A stretch of 64,000 nucleotides of DNA from JAUIIK01 sp963745675 (GCA_963745675.1 CAVUYM010000027.1:124001-188000), one strand, 5' to 3'; counted from the stretch's first letter, positions 27,877 through 37,129 are shown. Notes: generated by a model from the letters alone, not told the origin. Numbers and translations are program-made.

Positions 27877-30008
27877 GTCGTGTCGGAAGGCTGCATTGAT
27901 TCGGTGTTCAACAGCACATCGTCGAGGAGGATGTTGAAAGCACGCCCGGTTGAATTCTCACCGAGCTGGATTTCACCGATCGGCGCGGTACCCAACGATT
28001 CTGTATTACTGAGGGTGACAATTTTTACGCCGTCAAACCACACTTCGGTATTGCTTGACGGATTCCCAATATGCACGCGCATCTGAACTTCGTGCCATTC
28101 GCCCTGGGTTACGTTTGTAGAACTCGTGACGCTCACTCCAGAAACGTCATTGCGATACCCGAGTTTGCCGGTGCTGCTAACGTAGAGTCCCACTAACGAT
28201 GAACCGATAGCCGTGCGAAATTTCAAAAGATAGACCGAATTGTTGCCCTGACTAACGACTTTGAAATTTAGCTTGTAGAAGAGTTCGTCCTCCGGCAATG
28301 GCAGCGACCACTTTCCATAGGCCGGTGAACCAGTACTGGTTGACTGTGCCGAGTAGGCACCTCCGAATACATCGCTCGACTGAACAGTTAAGCCATTGAC
28401 ATAAGACCACTGGATGAGTGCGCCCGATTCAAAGTCGTCGGCAAAAAGAGGCTCCAGTTCAGGAGTCGTGACAATCACTTGATTACTCAGACCCGAAAAA
28501 TTACCTGCGCTATCGAAGGCACGCACCTGGTAGGTATAGCTGGTGAGTTCGGCGACCGTCTTATCCGTAAAGTTCGAGATCGAGCCGGAACTAGTAGTCA
28601 GGAGACTGCCGTCACGAAATATGTCATAGCCAGCTACACCGACATTGTCGATTGATGCATCCCAGTCCAATGCGACCTCACGGCCCGAAGCCGAACTCAC
28701 GGTCAGATTCGTTGGATCCGTGGGCGAGACAAGGTCATCGCCTGCGTGACATGGGATCGATCCAGAATCCAGTACCTGTCCTAAGGTGTTGACATACTGG
28801 AATCCGGCACCTCCTGGATTGAGTGTCAGCCGCAGCGCGCCTCGGGAGATCGTCGGCGAATCGGATCCGAAAGCCAGGCGAGAGTCAGATCTCACGAAAC
28901 TCTGCACGCCGTGACCACTTGCTCCCACGACGAATGACGTTATGCCATCACTATTGGGGTTACCTGCTCCATCGAGAGGCTCCCACCTCTGATAGCTATG
29001 GTCGTGTCCGGTCAGGACAATGTCGACACCATAGTCATAAAGGAGTCCCCAGATCGCCATCATCTCTGCGGTGTTTCCTTGGGGGCCAACACTAAAGACT
29101 GGATGATGGAAAGAAACAATCGTGCATGTTGATGTCGACGACTGGAGATCCTGCAATAGCCAATTGTATTGCGGGCTATTGACGTCGCGTTGATTAAATT
29201 GCGAAGTCGAATTCAATTGGATAAAGTGCCAGTCTCCTGAGTCAACACTGTAGTAACTCGGAGGATTGCCCCAATATCCGAAATATCCGGGCGCTGCACC
29301 ATTCTCGTATTCGTGATTGCCGATCACTGGATTCGTGATATCTTGAAAGCGTCCCAAGTACTGGTCCGGCGCATACCAGTTGTCAAACTCCGTCGGTGTC
29401 CCCTTTTCATACACATCACCCAAATAGAGCACCATATTGGGATTCCATGTGTCCATCAGGTCTGCCACGAGCTTTGCGTTGAGTTCTCCTCCTTCAGCGT
29501 CCCCTGCCGCGGCGAGAACAATCGGTGCTCCTGGCGCAGGCGTCGTTCCTGTTCTTGGCTGGAACGTTGTCGGAACAGGCGGGATAGATGAAAGCCCATT
29601 GGCGAATATCAGACTGACAGCCGTATATTGACTTGTGAATCCATCACTCAATAGGGCACGTGCTGAAAGAGTACGGTTAGCGTCAATCCAACGTTTCGTG
29701 TCAAGCTGGAACGTATAAGGAGCTTCGTAGTCGGTAAGTACGTATTCACCATCAAGGTAGAACTCAACCCGCCGAACGGTTGCTGATGAACCACTGATCG
29801 TCGTGGTCGCTGACACCGGGACGATATCCGAAACCGATGAGCCATTCTCAGGCAGGTTGATACAGACAGTAACGGTGTACGACGATCCGCTCGTATTGCA
29901 GGTTGCTGCCGCGAAGGTTGTATGCAGTGATGTTAGCGGGAGGAGCATCCCCAGAACTAGAAACATCGCCAACAGGTTCCAATGGCGACTAGCGCACTGC
30001 TTTGACAT
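24786..30008 (-). CDS. Giant secreted metallophosphoesterase with Ig/Fn3/DNRLRE repeats
   Basis: A 1,740-residue exported protein. Order: signal peptide (1-34); Ig-like domain (about 45-140); calcineurin-like metallophosphoesterase (about 165-420; AAGDAEGG, LGDVYE, GNHEYENG, FHHPVF, GHDHSYQRW); Fn3 (about 430-515); LamG-like sandwich (about 525-660); then three repeated units, each Ig-like (CALDGASFTSC), Fn3 (QPPTVPQNLQAV) and DNRLRE (ADGYVNAAQPAQNYG). Inside units 2 and 3 the Ig-like part is read out of frame because of paired compensating one-base indels, giving Arg-rich nonsense (RRRSTARQHRRRRRQ). It probably acts on phosphorylated surface or extracellular polymers; the phosphoesterase resembles that of the gene at 13248-15608. 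Confidence 0.85.
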   Translation of the reverse strand: MSKQCASRHWNLLAMFLVLGMLLPLTSLHTTFAAATCNTSGSSYTVTVCINLPENGSSVSDIVPVSATTTISGSSATVRRVEFYLDGEYVLTDYEAPYTFQLDTKRWIDANRTLSARALLSDGFTSQYTAVSLIFANGLSSIPPVPTTFQPRTGTTPAPGAPIVLAAAGDAEGGELNAKLVADLMDTWNPNMVLYLGDVYEKGTPTEFDNWYAPDQYLGRFQDITNPVIGNHEYENGAAPGYFGYWGNPPSYYSVDSGDWHFIQLNSTSQFNQRDVNSPQYNWLLQDLQSSTSTCTIVSFHHPVFSVGPQGNTAEMMAIWGLLYDYGVDIVLTGHDHSYQRWEPLDGAGNPNSDGITSFVVGASGHGVQSFVRSDSRLAFGSDSPTISRGALRLTLNPGGAGFQYVNTLGQVLDSGSIPCHAGDDLVSPTDPTNLTVSSASGREVALDWDASIDNVGVAGYDIFRDGSLLTTSSGSISNFTDKTVAELTSYTYQVRAFDSAGNFSGLSNQVIVTTPELEPLFADDFESGALIQWSYVNGLTVQSSDVFGGAYSAQSTSTGSPAYGKWSLPLPEDELFYKLNFKVVSQGNNSVYLLKFRTAIGSSLVGLYVSSTGKLGYRNDVSGVSVTSSTNVTQGEWHEVQMRVHIGNPSSNTEVWFDGVKIVTLSNTESLGTAPIGEIQLGENSTGRAFNILLDDVLLNTESMQPSDTTPPQTTIDSAPASSTTATDADFTFSSSEPGSTFACALDGASFTSCFSPAQYSGLAAGAHTFAVRATDAVGNTDPTPANYNWTITVPDTQPPTVPQNLQAVASSETQVDLSWIAATDNVAVTGYTIYRDGTELATTSGITTTYSDTTVAAGLTYSYTIDAFDAANNHSLPSSPPTAVTTPSAGGNGTVTLEPVADGYVNAAQPAQNYGTSSRLRTDGSPDTRSYLKFNVPTVSGVITSVTLRVQAASNLTFGEGVIVSPVVDSSWTEGGLTYGNAPLVGSAYQTVGTPIVNGGWIEFDVTGLVSGSGLVSFALTSANNTALSLYSRQSGSSSSPTLVITTSNGNDTTPPETIIDSAPPSSATTTDADFTFSSSEPGSTFGALSTVRALRVASARRNTPACQQDRIPSRFRRPTLLVTPIQLLPNYSWTITVPDTQPPTVPQNLQAVASSETQVDLSWTAATDNVGVSGYTIYRDGIELATVGSFTLSYSDQSVVSSTLYSYTVDAFDATGNHSLPSNPPAVVTTPSAGGNGTVTLEPIADGYVNAAQPAQNYGASSRLRTDASPDIRSYLQFNIPSISGIITSVTLRVQAASNLDSGLGVTIGPVASNSWDEGSLTYANAPLVGSAYQTVGTPIANGQWIEFDVTGLVSGSGLMSFALTSANNTALSLYSRQSGSSSSPTLVITTSNGNDTTPPRRRSTARQHRRRRRQMLTSPSPPANQAAPLPVPSTVPALRVASARRNTPVWQSGAHSFAVRATDAVGNTDPTPANYNWTITVPDTQPPTVPQNLQAVASSGTQVDLSWIAATDNVAVTGYTIYRDGTELATTSGITTTYSDTTVTAGLTYSYTIDAFDAANNHSLPSSPPTAVTTPSAGGNGTVTLEPVADGYVNAAQPAQNYGTSSRLRTDGSPDTRSYLKFNVPTVSGVITSVTLRVQAASNLSFGEGVMVSPVVDSSWTEGGLTYGNAPLVGSAYQTVGTPIVNGGWIEFDVTGLVSGSGLVSFALTSANNTALSLYSRQSGSSSSPTLVITTQ

Positions 30009-30501
30009 CTAGTTTCCTTCCAGGGTCTTCCGTATCGTCTTAGCCAAATCGTTTACGAGCAAGATCTGAAGTCGAAATTTGTAGGGCTAGCTCATCATAC
30101 GAGTGTAATGTAGAAGGTGCCTTTTGCCGTCTAATGAACAATGACAACTTGTACAGAATTCAATTCCGAACGTAAAAGGTCCTAATCCCTCCCTGGTCCG
30201 CCGTATTTTGGCCTCCCAATTGACCCGGCGCATATAAACAGCTCGCGCGGATTAGTGATGCGTAGGTAATTAGGAGGGCAGTTCTGGTAGGCATGGGGAG
30301 ATACGATTAACGTAAAAGAGAAGCTTATTAGAGCAATATAATTCAAGCAATGATCATGCGTGACATAATCTAGTGCCGATTGGTGGCGTATTTGCCAGAT
30401 CCTGTCCGAGTGAATGTAGTAGGGGCTAGGTTATCGGGTGGTGCCAAGGTCCGCTCAGATGGACCATTGGCGTCCGACCTCCAGCAGCAGGGAAGGTCAA
30501 A
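30009..30501. other. Divergent intergenic region, no gene seen
   Basis: About 490 bases lie between the divergent giant surface gene and the small copper-cluster membrane gene. It is AT-richer than its surroundings and must hold both promoters, but I could not pick a convincing -35/-10 pair, RNA or repeat. Confidence 0.5.
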
Positions 30502-31059
30502 ATGAACCGGACAATTCTCCGGATCGGGAACGTGTTGATGATCCTCTCGATCGGACTGCTCGATAGGTCCAGTGTTCTGGCTCATGATACTGGAAGCGGC
30601 GAAGACGTCGGCTACATTTATATGAAGGCGACGCCAACCAACAATCTGCTCGAGGTCGAAATCGACATACTCGAACCGGACCCCTGCGACATTTTTCAGC
30701 CCGACTCGATGGTGGCTCAGCGTGCTGAGCAGCTCGTTTCCGCGCCATTAACAGGCGCCGGCCCGTGCCATTTCCAGGGCACAATTGAACTACCTGAATC
30801 CGGACGCTGGACACTCACGACGCAGTTGCTCCTCAATGGCAGGCTAGCTCAAGCTTCCCTCCCGGTTAGCGTGGGCTCATCCACTGACTTCTTTGAGAGC
30901 GAGACCTGGCTCCATGCGGACAAGTCGGTGGACGCCTCGTCTACCTCGCTCCTTGCCAACCTCTTGAGCTACTCCCTCTATGGCGTCGTCGCTATTGCTC
31001 TGGCGCTTCTCACCTTCTACTTCATCCGAAGTCGCCGCGCGGCACCGCCCTCCGCCTGA
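30502..31059 (+). CDS. Hypothetical exported membrane-anchored protein near copper genes
   Basis: A 185-residue protein with an N-terminal signal sequence ending near SSVLAHDTG, a beta-rich extracytoplasmic part with two Cys (EPDPCDIFQ, GAGPCHFQG), and a C-terminal transmembrane helix (YSLYGVVAIALALLTFYFI) followed by RSRRAA. GGGAAGG precedes ATG 30502. The layout resembles YtkA/FixH-type proteins that accompany CopC/CopD genes, but I cannot assign the family. It converges with the CopC-CopD fusion gene. Confidence 0.65.
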   Translation: MNRTILRIGNVLMILSIGLLDRSSVLAHDTGSGEDVGYIYMKATPTNNLLEVEIDILEPDPCDIFQPDSMVAQRAEQLVSAPLTGAGPCHFQGTIELPESGRWTLTTQLLLNGRLAQASLPVSVGSSTDFFESETWLHADKSVDASSTSLLANLLSYSLYGVVAIALALLTFYFIRSRRAAPPSA

Positions 31060-31120
31060 TTCGGTTCTGCGATCGAATGTGGTGCCGGTCTACCGCCATG
31101 TTGCACTCCTGTCCAGGGGA

Positions 31121-33367
31121 TCACTGCGAGCGTAGCGTTTGGATGTAATTGACGAGATGCCAGATTTCATCGTCCGTGAGTTGATTTCCGAAGGTCGGCA
31201 TGAGCGTCCCTCCGATCCCATCACGGATCCAGTCATGCAATTGGCGCTGGCTGTGATTTCCCACGTGCCTGGCCGTCAGGTCTGCATTCGGATTGTTCTG
31301 CCCGGCCAGGACGGGACCGGACCCGGTTGCGTCCGTACCGTGGCAGCGAACGCAGTTTTCCTGAAAGAGTCCGGCTCCGAGGCTGATCGACGCCTGTGTT
31401 GCCGGAATTGGGCTTGCGGCTTCGTCAGCTCTGCCAACCATTTCGTAGCTCGTGAACAGCCCGGCCAGTCCTGCCACCAGCATCACACCTCCGGCTGCCA
31501 CTGGTAGCAAGGATTGCTCATGGCGCGCACTGACGACGATGATTGGGATCGAGAACATGACGACGACCAACCAGACGAACCCGTTGCGCCCGACTATGCG
31601 CGGCGATGGGCCAGGAACACGCTCCTCGGCTGAGACTTCTCGGAGCACCATCGTGGTCGAAACTCGCCAGTCGCTCTGGTTCGGTCGCCTCAATATCAGC
31701 TCGAGCCCCCAGTCTCCCACGACGCTCAATTCACTACCGACGGCTTCGAATGTGTCTGGAGCAGTATTTTCGAGCTCGATTTCACGCACTCCACTCACGG
31801 CACCTTCGGTCGAAGCGCGCAAGAGGACAACTGAACCCTCCGCAAGCTGTTCGTTGCCAGCTTGATCGAATACTGCCGTATATCGATTGAGACCCACCAC
31901 ACCAGGGGAGACGTAGAGCGTTACATGGATGTTGTCCTGAGTGATATGAGAAACCGTGCGGCCCGTTTCCGCTTCAGTCACGCTACGAGCCGTTGGCAGA
32001 CTGATGAGTATGCCGGTCAGCAGCAGCACGGCAACGCCGAAAGTAGCTTCAACGGCGACGGTCCGGCGTAGTCCAGACCCGTCTTCGACGTTCCTGCGCA
32101 CCCGCACCTGAATCACGAAGAGATTCACCGCGCCGAGCACCAGCATTCCCGCCACCAGGACGAGCTTGATGAGCAGCGTCCGGCCATAGTCTGTCTCGGT
32201 CAAACCGTAGAGGTTGCCAACTTGCAGCCAGGCGGCATAGAGACCGGTTCCGCTCAATATCACCACGCTAACAATTCCCAGTGTCGAAAAACGTGGAATC
32301 GCCATAACCAGGAACTGACGGCGCAAGTCTGCCGGATGCATCCGCATTATCATGAAGACGGCCACGGTCAGTGCGAGCAGCCCACCCACCCAGAGGCTCG
32401 CAGCGAGCATGTGGAACAGATCGGCGAGTACCGCCGCACCACGCCCGCGTTCAAGCCCTGCGGCGTGGCTGCCCAAGGCGAATGACATCAACGTGCCGGT
32501 TGCCAGCGAAATCGAGACTATCCGGCTTGCCCGACCGCTTATCAATATCCATGAACGCCGGACCAGGACATGCGCGCCCAGCACAATCGGCAGCTCGACT
32601 CGAATTAGCCAGAGTCGCCCGAACTCGCTTTCGATGATAAGGCGTGTGATGGCACCACCTGATATTTCCGCCTCAACTGTCAGCAATTGATCGACAAAAA
32701 CTATCGCTGCGCCAACTAATGTGACAACAATGGATGCAAGTAAGAGTGTGCGGAGGGCTGCTCCGATCTTGCGGCGTGAGGCCGCTGTCAGTCCGCCGAT
32801 AGACGGTTCAACGACCCAGAAGCCGGTGACGAGAATTCCCAGCATGCTTGTAGCGCCGAGCAGGCTCAGCCAGCGTCCTATGGCTTCGACGTAAGTAGGA
32901 GGACCTCCAAAGTCCGGCGTCTTCGGTGGCGCGGCGATTTCGACATCTTGCTGGCTACCAATCGTGAACGTTAGCAGTCCATCGGCTGGATGCCCGTCGG
33001 CCGCGGAGATATTTTGCCAGGAGATTGTGTAGGTACCGACCTGCAGGTCGCTAGGCAGCGGTAGAACCATCAGTTTGGAGTCGTCTGGATCCACCGCGGC
33101 CGCTGGAGTCTCGATCCGCTGACCACGTACATCAAAGAGCTGGGCGTGCGCATACTGTCGCTCAATTGGCTCGGTGAACCAGAGACGCGCATCAGCCGGT
33201 ACGCTCGGGACGACCGCATTCTCCAGCGGATCACTGCGCTCAAGAAACGCGTGCGCCTCGGCGCCACCTCGAACAGAGATCAAGAGCATCAGGGCGATCA
33301 GGGTAGCCCCGGCCCACCACCCTGATCGCTGACCTGGAGCGACGGCTTGCCTAAGCGGTCGTATCAT
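31121..33367 (-). CDS. CopC-CopD-cytochrome c fusion protein
   Basis: A roughly 748-residue membrane protein. After the signal sequence comes a CopC copper-binding domain beginning with mature His (EAHAFLERSDPLENAVV) and ending WQNISAADGHPADG. A CopD-like region of about eight transmembrane helices follows (about 160-470). Then a beta-rich domain (about 490-600), two helices, and a C-terminal class I cytochrome c with the haem motif CVRCH and axial Met in GTLMPTFGNQ. CopC/CopD import or handle periplasmic copper; the cytochrome suggests coupling to copper redox state or oxidase assembly. ATG 33367 overlaps the previous gene by 17 bases; a farther start to 33397 exists. Confidence 0.9.
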   Translation of the reverse strand: MIRPLRQAVAPGQRSGWWAGATLIALMLLISVRGGAEAHAFLERSDPLENAVVPSVPADARLWFTEPIERQYAHAQLFDVRGQRIETPAAAVDPDDSKLMVLPLPSDLQVGTYTISWQNISAADGHPADGLLTFTIGSQQDVEIAAPPKTPDFGGPPTYVEAIGRWLSLLGATSMLGILVTGFWVVEPSIGGLTAASRRKIGAALRTLLLASIVVTLVGAAIVFVDQLLTVEAEISGGAITRLIIESEFGRLWLIRVELPIVLGAHVLVRRSWILISGRASRIVSISLATGTLMSFALGSHAAGLERGRGAAVLADLFHMLAASLWVGGLLALTVAVFMIMRMHPADLRRQFLVMAIPRFSTLGIVSVVILSGTGLYAAWLQVGNLYGLTETDYGRTLLIKLVLVAGMLVLGAVNLFVIQVRVRRNVEDGSGLRRTVAVEATFGVAVLLLTGILISLPTARSVTEAETGRTVSHITQDNIHVTLYVSPGVVGLNRYTAVFDQAGNEQLAEGSVVLLRASTEGAVSGVREIELENTAPDTFEAVGSELSVVGDWGLELILRRPNQSDWRVSTTMVLREVSAEERVPGPSPRIVGRNGFVWLVVVMFSIPIIVVSARHEQSLLPVAAGGVMLVAGLAGLFTSYEMVGRADEAASPIPATQASISLGAGLFQENCVRCHGTDATGSGPVLAGQNNPNADLTARHVGNHSQRQLHDWIRDGIGGTLMPTFGNQLTDDEIWHLVNYIQTLRSQ

Positions 33368-33998
33368 GTGCCGCTGGGGACGCCGTCCGCCGGGCAAAGA
33401 CGAGCGCCACGACAGCGGCTATGAAACCCAGAACGCCAACGATGATCGCGACTACCGATAGAGTCTGGGCCGTCGCTGCATCGTCGGAGGCTTTCGAGGC
33501 GTCGGCTGCTACAGCGCCAACTGCTTTGACGTTGTTCGGAAAGGTCAGTGCACTTCGGTCCTCGACTTCAGAAAAGGTATCTGGACTGCTGGTGAAGGAC
33601 TCATCTACAGGCGTACCCTCGATACTGCCGGTTATATGGAACGTATAGGCTCCAGTTGCGGTCGGAATGAAGTCTGCCTTGTAGGCGCCCGGTGTTTCGA
33701 ATACGGGTTCGATGGTCAACGGCATCGATTGATCGCCGTAGATGACTTCGGCCTGCAACGTCTCGGCCAGCCCTTCAACCGGCACTCCCTCTTCCTCATG
33801 ACCGTGAGCAACCCCCAATTCCAATCCGTTCGGCTCTTCCAGGACTGCTGGTTCGTTCAAAAATCCAACCGAGATCTCGTATTCGCCGACATCCCGGTGC
33901 TCGTGGGCTGACACCAGTGGAGTGAAAAACAGCGTCAGTATCAAGACAGTCGCAACGATCAACCCGGATAGTTGGGCTGACCGCTTTACATAATGCAT
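33351..33998 (-). CDS. Histidine-rich exported membrane protein, copper cluster
   Basis: A 215-residue protein with a signal peptide ending in PLVSAHEHRD, an extracytoplasmic beta-rich domain containing a His/Glu segment (ELGVAHGHEEEGV), and a C-terminal transmembrane helix (TLSVVAIIVGVLGFIAAVVALVF). It overlaps the CopC-CopD gene, so the two are an operon. The N-terminal His after the signal cleavage site and the HGHEEE run suggest metal binding. Similar proteins are annotated as hypothetical in copper loci; the exact function is unknown. Confidence 0.75.
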   Translation of the reverse strand: MHYVKRSAQLSGLIVATVLILTLFFTPLVSAHEHRDVGEYEISVGFLNEPAVLEEPNGLELGVAHGHEEEGVPVEGLAETLQAEVIYGDQSMPLTIEPVFETPGAYKADFIPTATGAYTFHITGSIEGTPVDESFTSSPDTFSEVEDRSALTFPNNVKAVGAVAADASKASDDAATAQTLSVVAIIVGVLGFIAAVVALVFARRTASPAAHDTTA

Positions 33999-34031
33999 TT
34001 CATCTCTCCATCTTCGATGAGCGTGATTTCG

Positions 34032-34484
34032 TCAACAGTTGGGGCGAAGCAACATCCTGGGCGGTGGCGGCTCCGGTCGGCTGCGCCAGCCCGCTGGAGA
34101 CCGAATTGGCTGAAATCGTACGCTCAAGCGTGTCCAGAGGATCAGCCATCCCTTGAAATGAGCCAACACGATCAGCATTTGACTGGAGGTCTCGTGCGAC
34201 CATTCCGTCAGGCGTTGCGAACTGGCCGAGCTCGAGGCTGAGGTCAGCTGCGCTTGAAGTGTTGCATTCGCGGGCCGTTCGGTATGTCCCGTCTCGTCGT
34301 GATGATGGCCCGCCAGGATAAACAATGAGTGTGCGTGTGGTACGACGGCCCCACACGCACACTCGGTTGGCGTCGCCAGAAGTCCGACCGATATGAACGC
34401 GCTACTGCCCACAATAAGCAACGCCTGGAGAGTGAGCAATCGACAGTACCTTGGAAGGTTGATGGATGTCAGGGATGCCACCAA
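34032..34484 (-). CDS. Small exported His/Cys-containing protein
   Basis: A 150-residue frame starting at TTG 34484 (or GTG 34481) with AGAAGG upstream. It has an N-terminal hydrophobic signal (LLTLQALLIVGSSAFISVGLL), then CACGAVVPHAH and AGHHHDETGH, which look like metal-binding clusters, and a second weak hydrophobic stretch near residue 105. The last 40 residues are Arg/Pro-rich and look unlike protein, and another frame (34000-34362) also runs through here, so a frameshift near 34150 is possible. Position before the copper genes suggests a metal-related role. Confidence 0.5.
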   Translation of the reverse strand: MVASLTSINLPRYCRLLTLQALLIVGSSAFISVGLLATPTECACGAVVPHAHSLFILAGHHHDETGHTERPANATLQAQLTSASSSASSQRLTEWSHETSSQMLIVLAHFKGWLILWTRLSVRFQPIRSPAGWRSRPEPPPPRMLLRPNC

Positions 34485-35022
34485 TCTGGAAACCTTCTAC
34501 CAACGCTTTCACTGCAAGTATTCATATCATTTTCCGTACAGGCCCGAAGCCGGCTACGGCATGTAGCGCAGTGGTTCTGAATTCGACAAATGACGTGGTG
34601 TCACATACTTACTCTGAGGCTTCTACTCTCGAATATTCGATACTGCGGATAAGTGTGGTTATCCGCAAACTCAAAGAACGAGATAAAGCCTCATCACATC
34701 TCCTGGAGGCTCCTTATTTGAGGTGTCCAATTTCACATGTTGGGATTTGGCACGAAGAATCTGCCTATCATTAGCCTCAATAACAGTCCGACAGCCCTGA
34801 TATTCGTCGATCGAAAGACGCTTACCGGGGGAAAGCCGGTGACAAAATGACTCGGGGAATGTCGCGCTCTAGGTTGAGTCCCACATACTCCTCATCTCGC
34901 AGGTCCGGCGTTGCGCCGGAGGCTCTGAGACTACGATTCGTCGCGCGCTGTGAACGACTATTTGAAGTTAGAATGCAGCTTTTGCTTCCGCGATTCTACG
35001 ATGTCCGATTACGGGACAAATC
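34485..35022. other. Intergenic leader, no gene seen
   Basis: About 540 bases without a supportable gene lie between the divergent copper operon and the Rsm22-like gene. Bases 34904-34920 can form a 7-base GC hairpin (TCCGGCG, loop TTG, CGCCGGA) in the leader of the downstream gene. No T-run follows, so it is not an obvious terminator. Confidence 0.4.
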
Positions 35023-36084
35023 ATGCTGAATCAATTGGGATCTGCGTTGGTTCAGTCACTCGATCGAGGGTCTATGGTATCTGGTCTGGATTCTCTACTA
35101 GAACGTGCAATGAGCGATGCGATAGCTGGACTCCCGTTGGCAGACCTTCGACGACGGGTTATTTCACTCTCGGAAAACTACAGAGCTAGCGAACGAACCG
35201 GATCGAGTTTCATTCACGATGATCTCGACGCTCTAGCCTATGCTGCCTATCGAATGCCAGCGACGCTCGCGGCAGTTCGGGCCGTTCTGCGCCAGATTCG
35301 ACTGAGACTCCCCGAATGGAACCCGCAAACATTTCTGGATGTTGGCGCGGGAACAGGTTCGGGGCTTTGGGCGATTACCCAGGAGTTCCCTGATCTGCGG
35401 CATTCAACGTTGATCGACTCATCCCGTCCGATGCTTGCCTTGGGGCATAGCCTCGCCCGCTCGACGGGAATTCGTTCTCTCCAGCTCGCGGAATGGCGAT
35501 ATGGTGAGATTGTATTGGATCCTATCTTCGATAGATCTTCGGCCGTTATGTCGAGCTACGTTCTGAACGAAATTCCTATCGGACAACTTGAGACGGTAGT
35601 ACAGCGCATTTGGGACTGCGCAGAGGAGCTGTTTGTTGCAATCGAGCCCGGCACTCCCCAGGGGTTTCAAGCGATCAAGAGGATTCGCAAGCAGTTGATT
35701 GAACTCGGAGCCAGTATTCTCGCTCCCTGCCCCCATGGCAACACCTGCCCCATGCCATCCGACGACTGGTGTCATTTCTCCGTTCGCCTCCCGAGAAACC
35801 GAATCCATCGCGAAGTCAAGCCGGGTCAGCTGCCCTTTGAAGATGAGAAGTTCTCCTACGTTGTGGCGTCGAAGAATCCAGTTGTTCCCGCTCAGGCCCG
35901 CATCCTCAGACATCCGCAATATCGTCGCGGGATGGTTCGTCTGACTCTTTGCGAAGAAAATGGAATATCCCAACGAACGATGACTCGTAAGAAGGACCGC
36001 GACATCTATCGTGTGGCGCGCGACGCCGATTGGGGCGACGAATTCCCCGTATCCAAGACCCAGCCTCGAATACATCGCGAGTAA
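35023..36084 (+). CDS. Rsm22-family ribosomal small subunit-associated methyltransferase
   Basis: A 353-residue protein of the Rsm22/METTL17 family. It has an S-adenosylmethionine fold with FLDVGAGTGSGLWA near residue 105 and, near 245, the iron-sulfur-type cysteine cluster CPHGNTCPMPSDDWCHFSVRL that defines the family, followed by FEDEKFSYVVASK. Family members act in maturation of the small ribosomal subunit. Start ATG 35023 has weak support; ATG 35074, with GAGG eight bases upstream, would remove 17 residues without loss of a domain. Confidence 0.85.
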   Translation: MLNQLGSALVQSLDRGSMVSGLDSLLERAMSDAIAGLPLADLRRRVISLSENYRASERTGSSFIHDDLDALAYAAYRMPATLAAVRAVLRQIRLRLPEWNPQTFLDVGAGTGSGLWAITQEFPDLRHSTLIDSSRPMLALGHSLARSTGIRSLQLAEWRYGEIVLDPIFDRSSAVMSSYVLNEIPIGQLETVVQRIWDCAEELFVAIEPGTPQGFQAIKRIRKQLIELGASILAPCPHGNTCPMPSDDWCHFSVRLPRNRIHREVKPGQLPFEDEKFSYVVASKNPVVPAQARILRHPQYRRGMVRLTLCEENGISQRTMTRKKDRDIYRVARDADWGDEFPVSKTQPRIHRE

Positions 36085-36127
36085 TGCTACGATCCGAAGG
36101 CAATAGAAAATAGAGAGGATCTCATCG

Positions 36128-36805
36128 ATGACTTTCACAATTGTGGCGCGATGCAAACGAACCGGGATGCTGGGGATCGGCACCGCAACAAATGCTTTCT
36201 GCGTCGGAGTACGTGTGCCGTTCATCCGCGAGCGTAGCGGTGCTGTTGCCATCATGGCGATTGCAGACGAACGACTCGGCCCTATCGCATTGAGACTGCT
36301 GGACATCGGCTACAAAGCGCCCGGGGTCATCGAACAGCTCGTCGCCGCTGATCCTTTCGCCGAATTTCGTCAACTTGCAGTTGTCGATGACGACGGTTTC
36401 GCAGCGGCGAGGACCGGGGCTGAAAACAACGACTGGGCCGGTCATCGTATCGGCGACAACTACGTCGTCCTTGGGAATGCGATCGCAGGCGAACAAGTTA
36501 TCGACGCGATGGAAACTGCGTTTCTAGCTGACGAAAATGACGACCTCGAAGGTCGTTTGATGGATGCGGTCGAAGCTGGCCGGGATGCCGGCGGCCAACC
36601 GAATGGGCAGCGGTCCGCAGCGCTACTTGTTTATGACAAGAAGTCGTATTCGCGTGTTGATCTGCGGGTCGATATCCATGACGAGCCGGAAGCTGAGCTG
36701 CGTCGAATATTTGACCGATACCGTCCCGCAATACCCTACTATGACATGCGCCAAGCGGATCCTCGCGTCCCCCGGCTCGATGACTGGCTGGCAGAAAACA
36801 GCTGA
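36128..36805 (+). CDS. DUF1028 family protein (Ntn-hydrolase fold)
   Basis: A 225-residue protein matching DUF1028: it opens with MTFTIVARCKRTGMLGIGTAT and contains the conserved NDWAGHRIGDNYVVLGNAIAG near residue 100 and QRSAALLVYDKK near 160. The fold is that of N-terminal nucleophile hydrolases; no reaction is established, although family members often occur near peptidases or gamma-glutamyltransferases. GAGAGGAT precedes the ATG. It is 43 bases after the Rsm22-like gene and probably co-transcribed. Confidence 0.88.
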   Translation: MTFTIVARCKRTGMLGIGTATNAFCVGVRVPFIRERSGAVAIMAIADERLGPIALRLLDIGYKAPGVIEQLVAADPFAEFRQLAVVDDDGFAAARTGAENNDWAGHRIGDNYVVLGNAIAGEQVIDAMETAFLADENDDLEGRLMDAVEAGRDAGGQPNGQRSAALLVYDKKSYSRVDLRVDIHDEPEAELRRIFDRYRPAIPYYDMRQADPRVPRLDDWLAENS

Positions 36806-36839
36806 CGTCAGCGACGCGACTCACAATTCAATCTATTGA

Positions 36840-37065
36840 CGGATAGCTGACGGGCTGGCTTCGCGCGATCTGACTGGTGGCAATCGTCTTCGCGGTCCGA
36901 CCTGAAGCGAGATAGCGGCTCGGCGTGCAAGAAGTAGTCCGGGCTCCGCAAACCCACGCGCTCCAGAGAATTGGCCCCGATGTACCACGGAAAATCAGGG
37001 TAATGCGGTGGATCATTGAGCGGTAGCTCTATGGTGTCGCGAAACTGACAATGGGCAGGCAAGCG
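36840..37065 (-). pseudogene. Possible C-terminal gene remnant in a 324-base gap
   Basis: The gap 36806-37129 has no intact gene. On the minus strand one frame has coding-like codon use and reads DTIELPLNDPPHYPDFPW, then YIGANSLERVGLRSPDYFLH, before a stop near 36840. Upstream the frame runs into the start of the sensor gene with no family match and no start or ribosome-binding site. It may be the tail of a lost gene. I do not recognise the family. Confidence 0.25.
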
Positions 37066-37129
37066 ACGTTTGAGATCGGTGGATTGGTTGAATACGCGAC
37101 TAACCCCAGCTGGTCCGATTCGGCGAGCG

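Noticed and set aside
34000..34362. Overlapping 120-codon frame beneath the small His-rich protein
   Set aside because: No signal peptide or domain and composition unlike a protein; kept only as a hint of a possible frameshift near 34150.
34820..34880. Sequence GGGGGAAAGCCGGTGAC resembling part of a cobalamin riboswitch
   Set aside because: The conserved core and the other paired elements are absent, and the downstream gene is not related to cobalamin.
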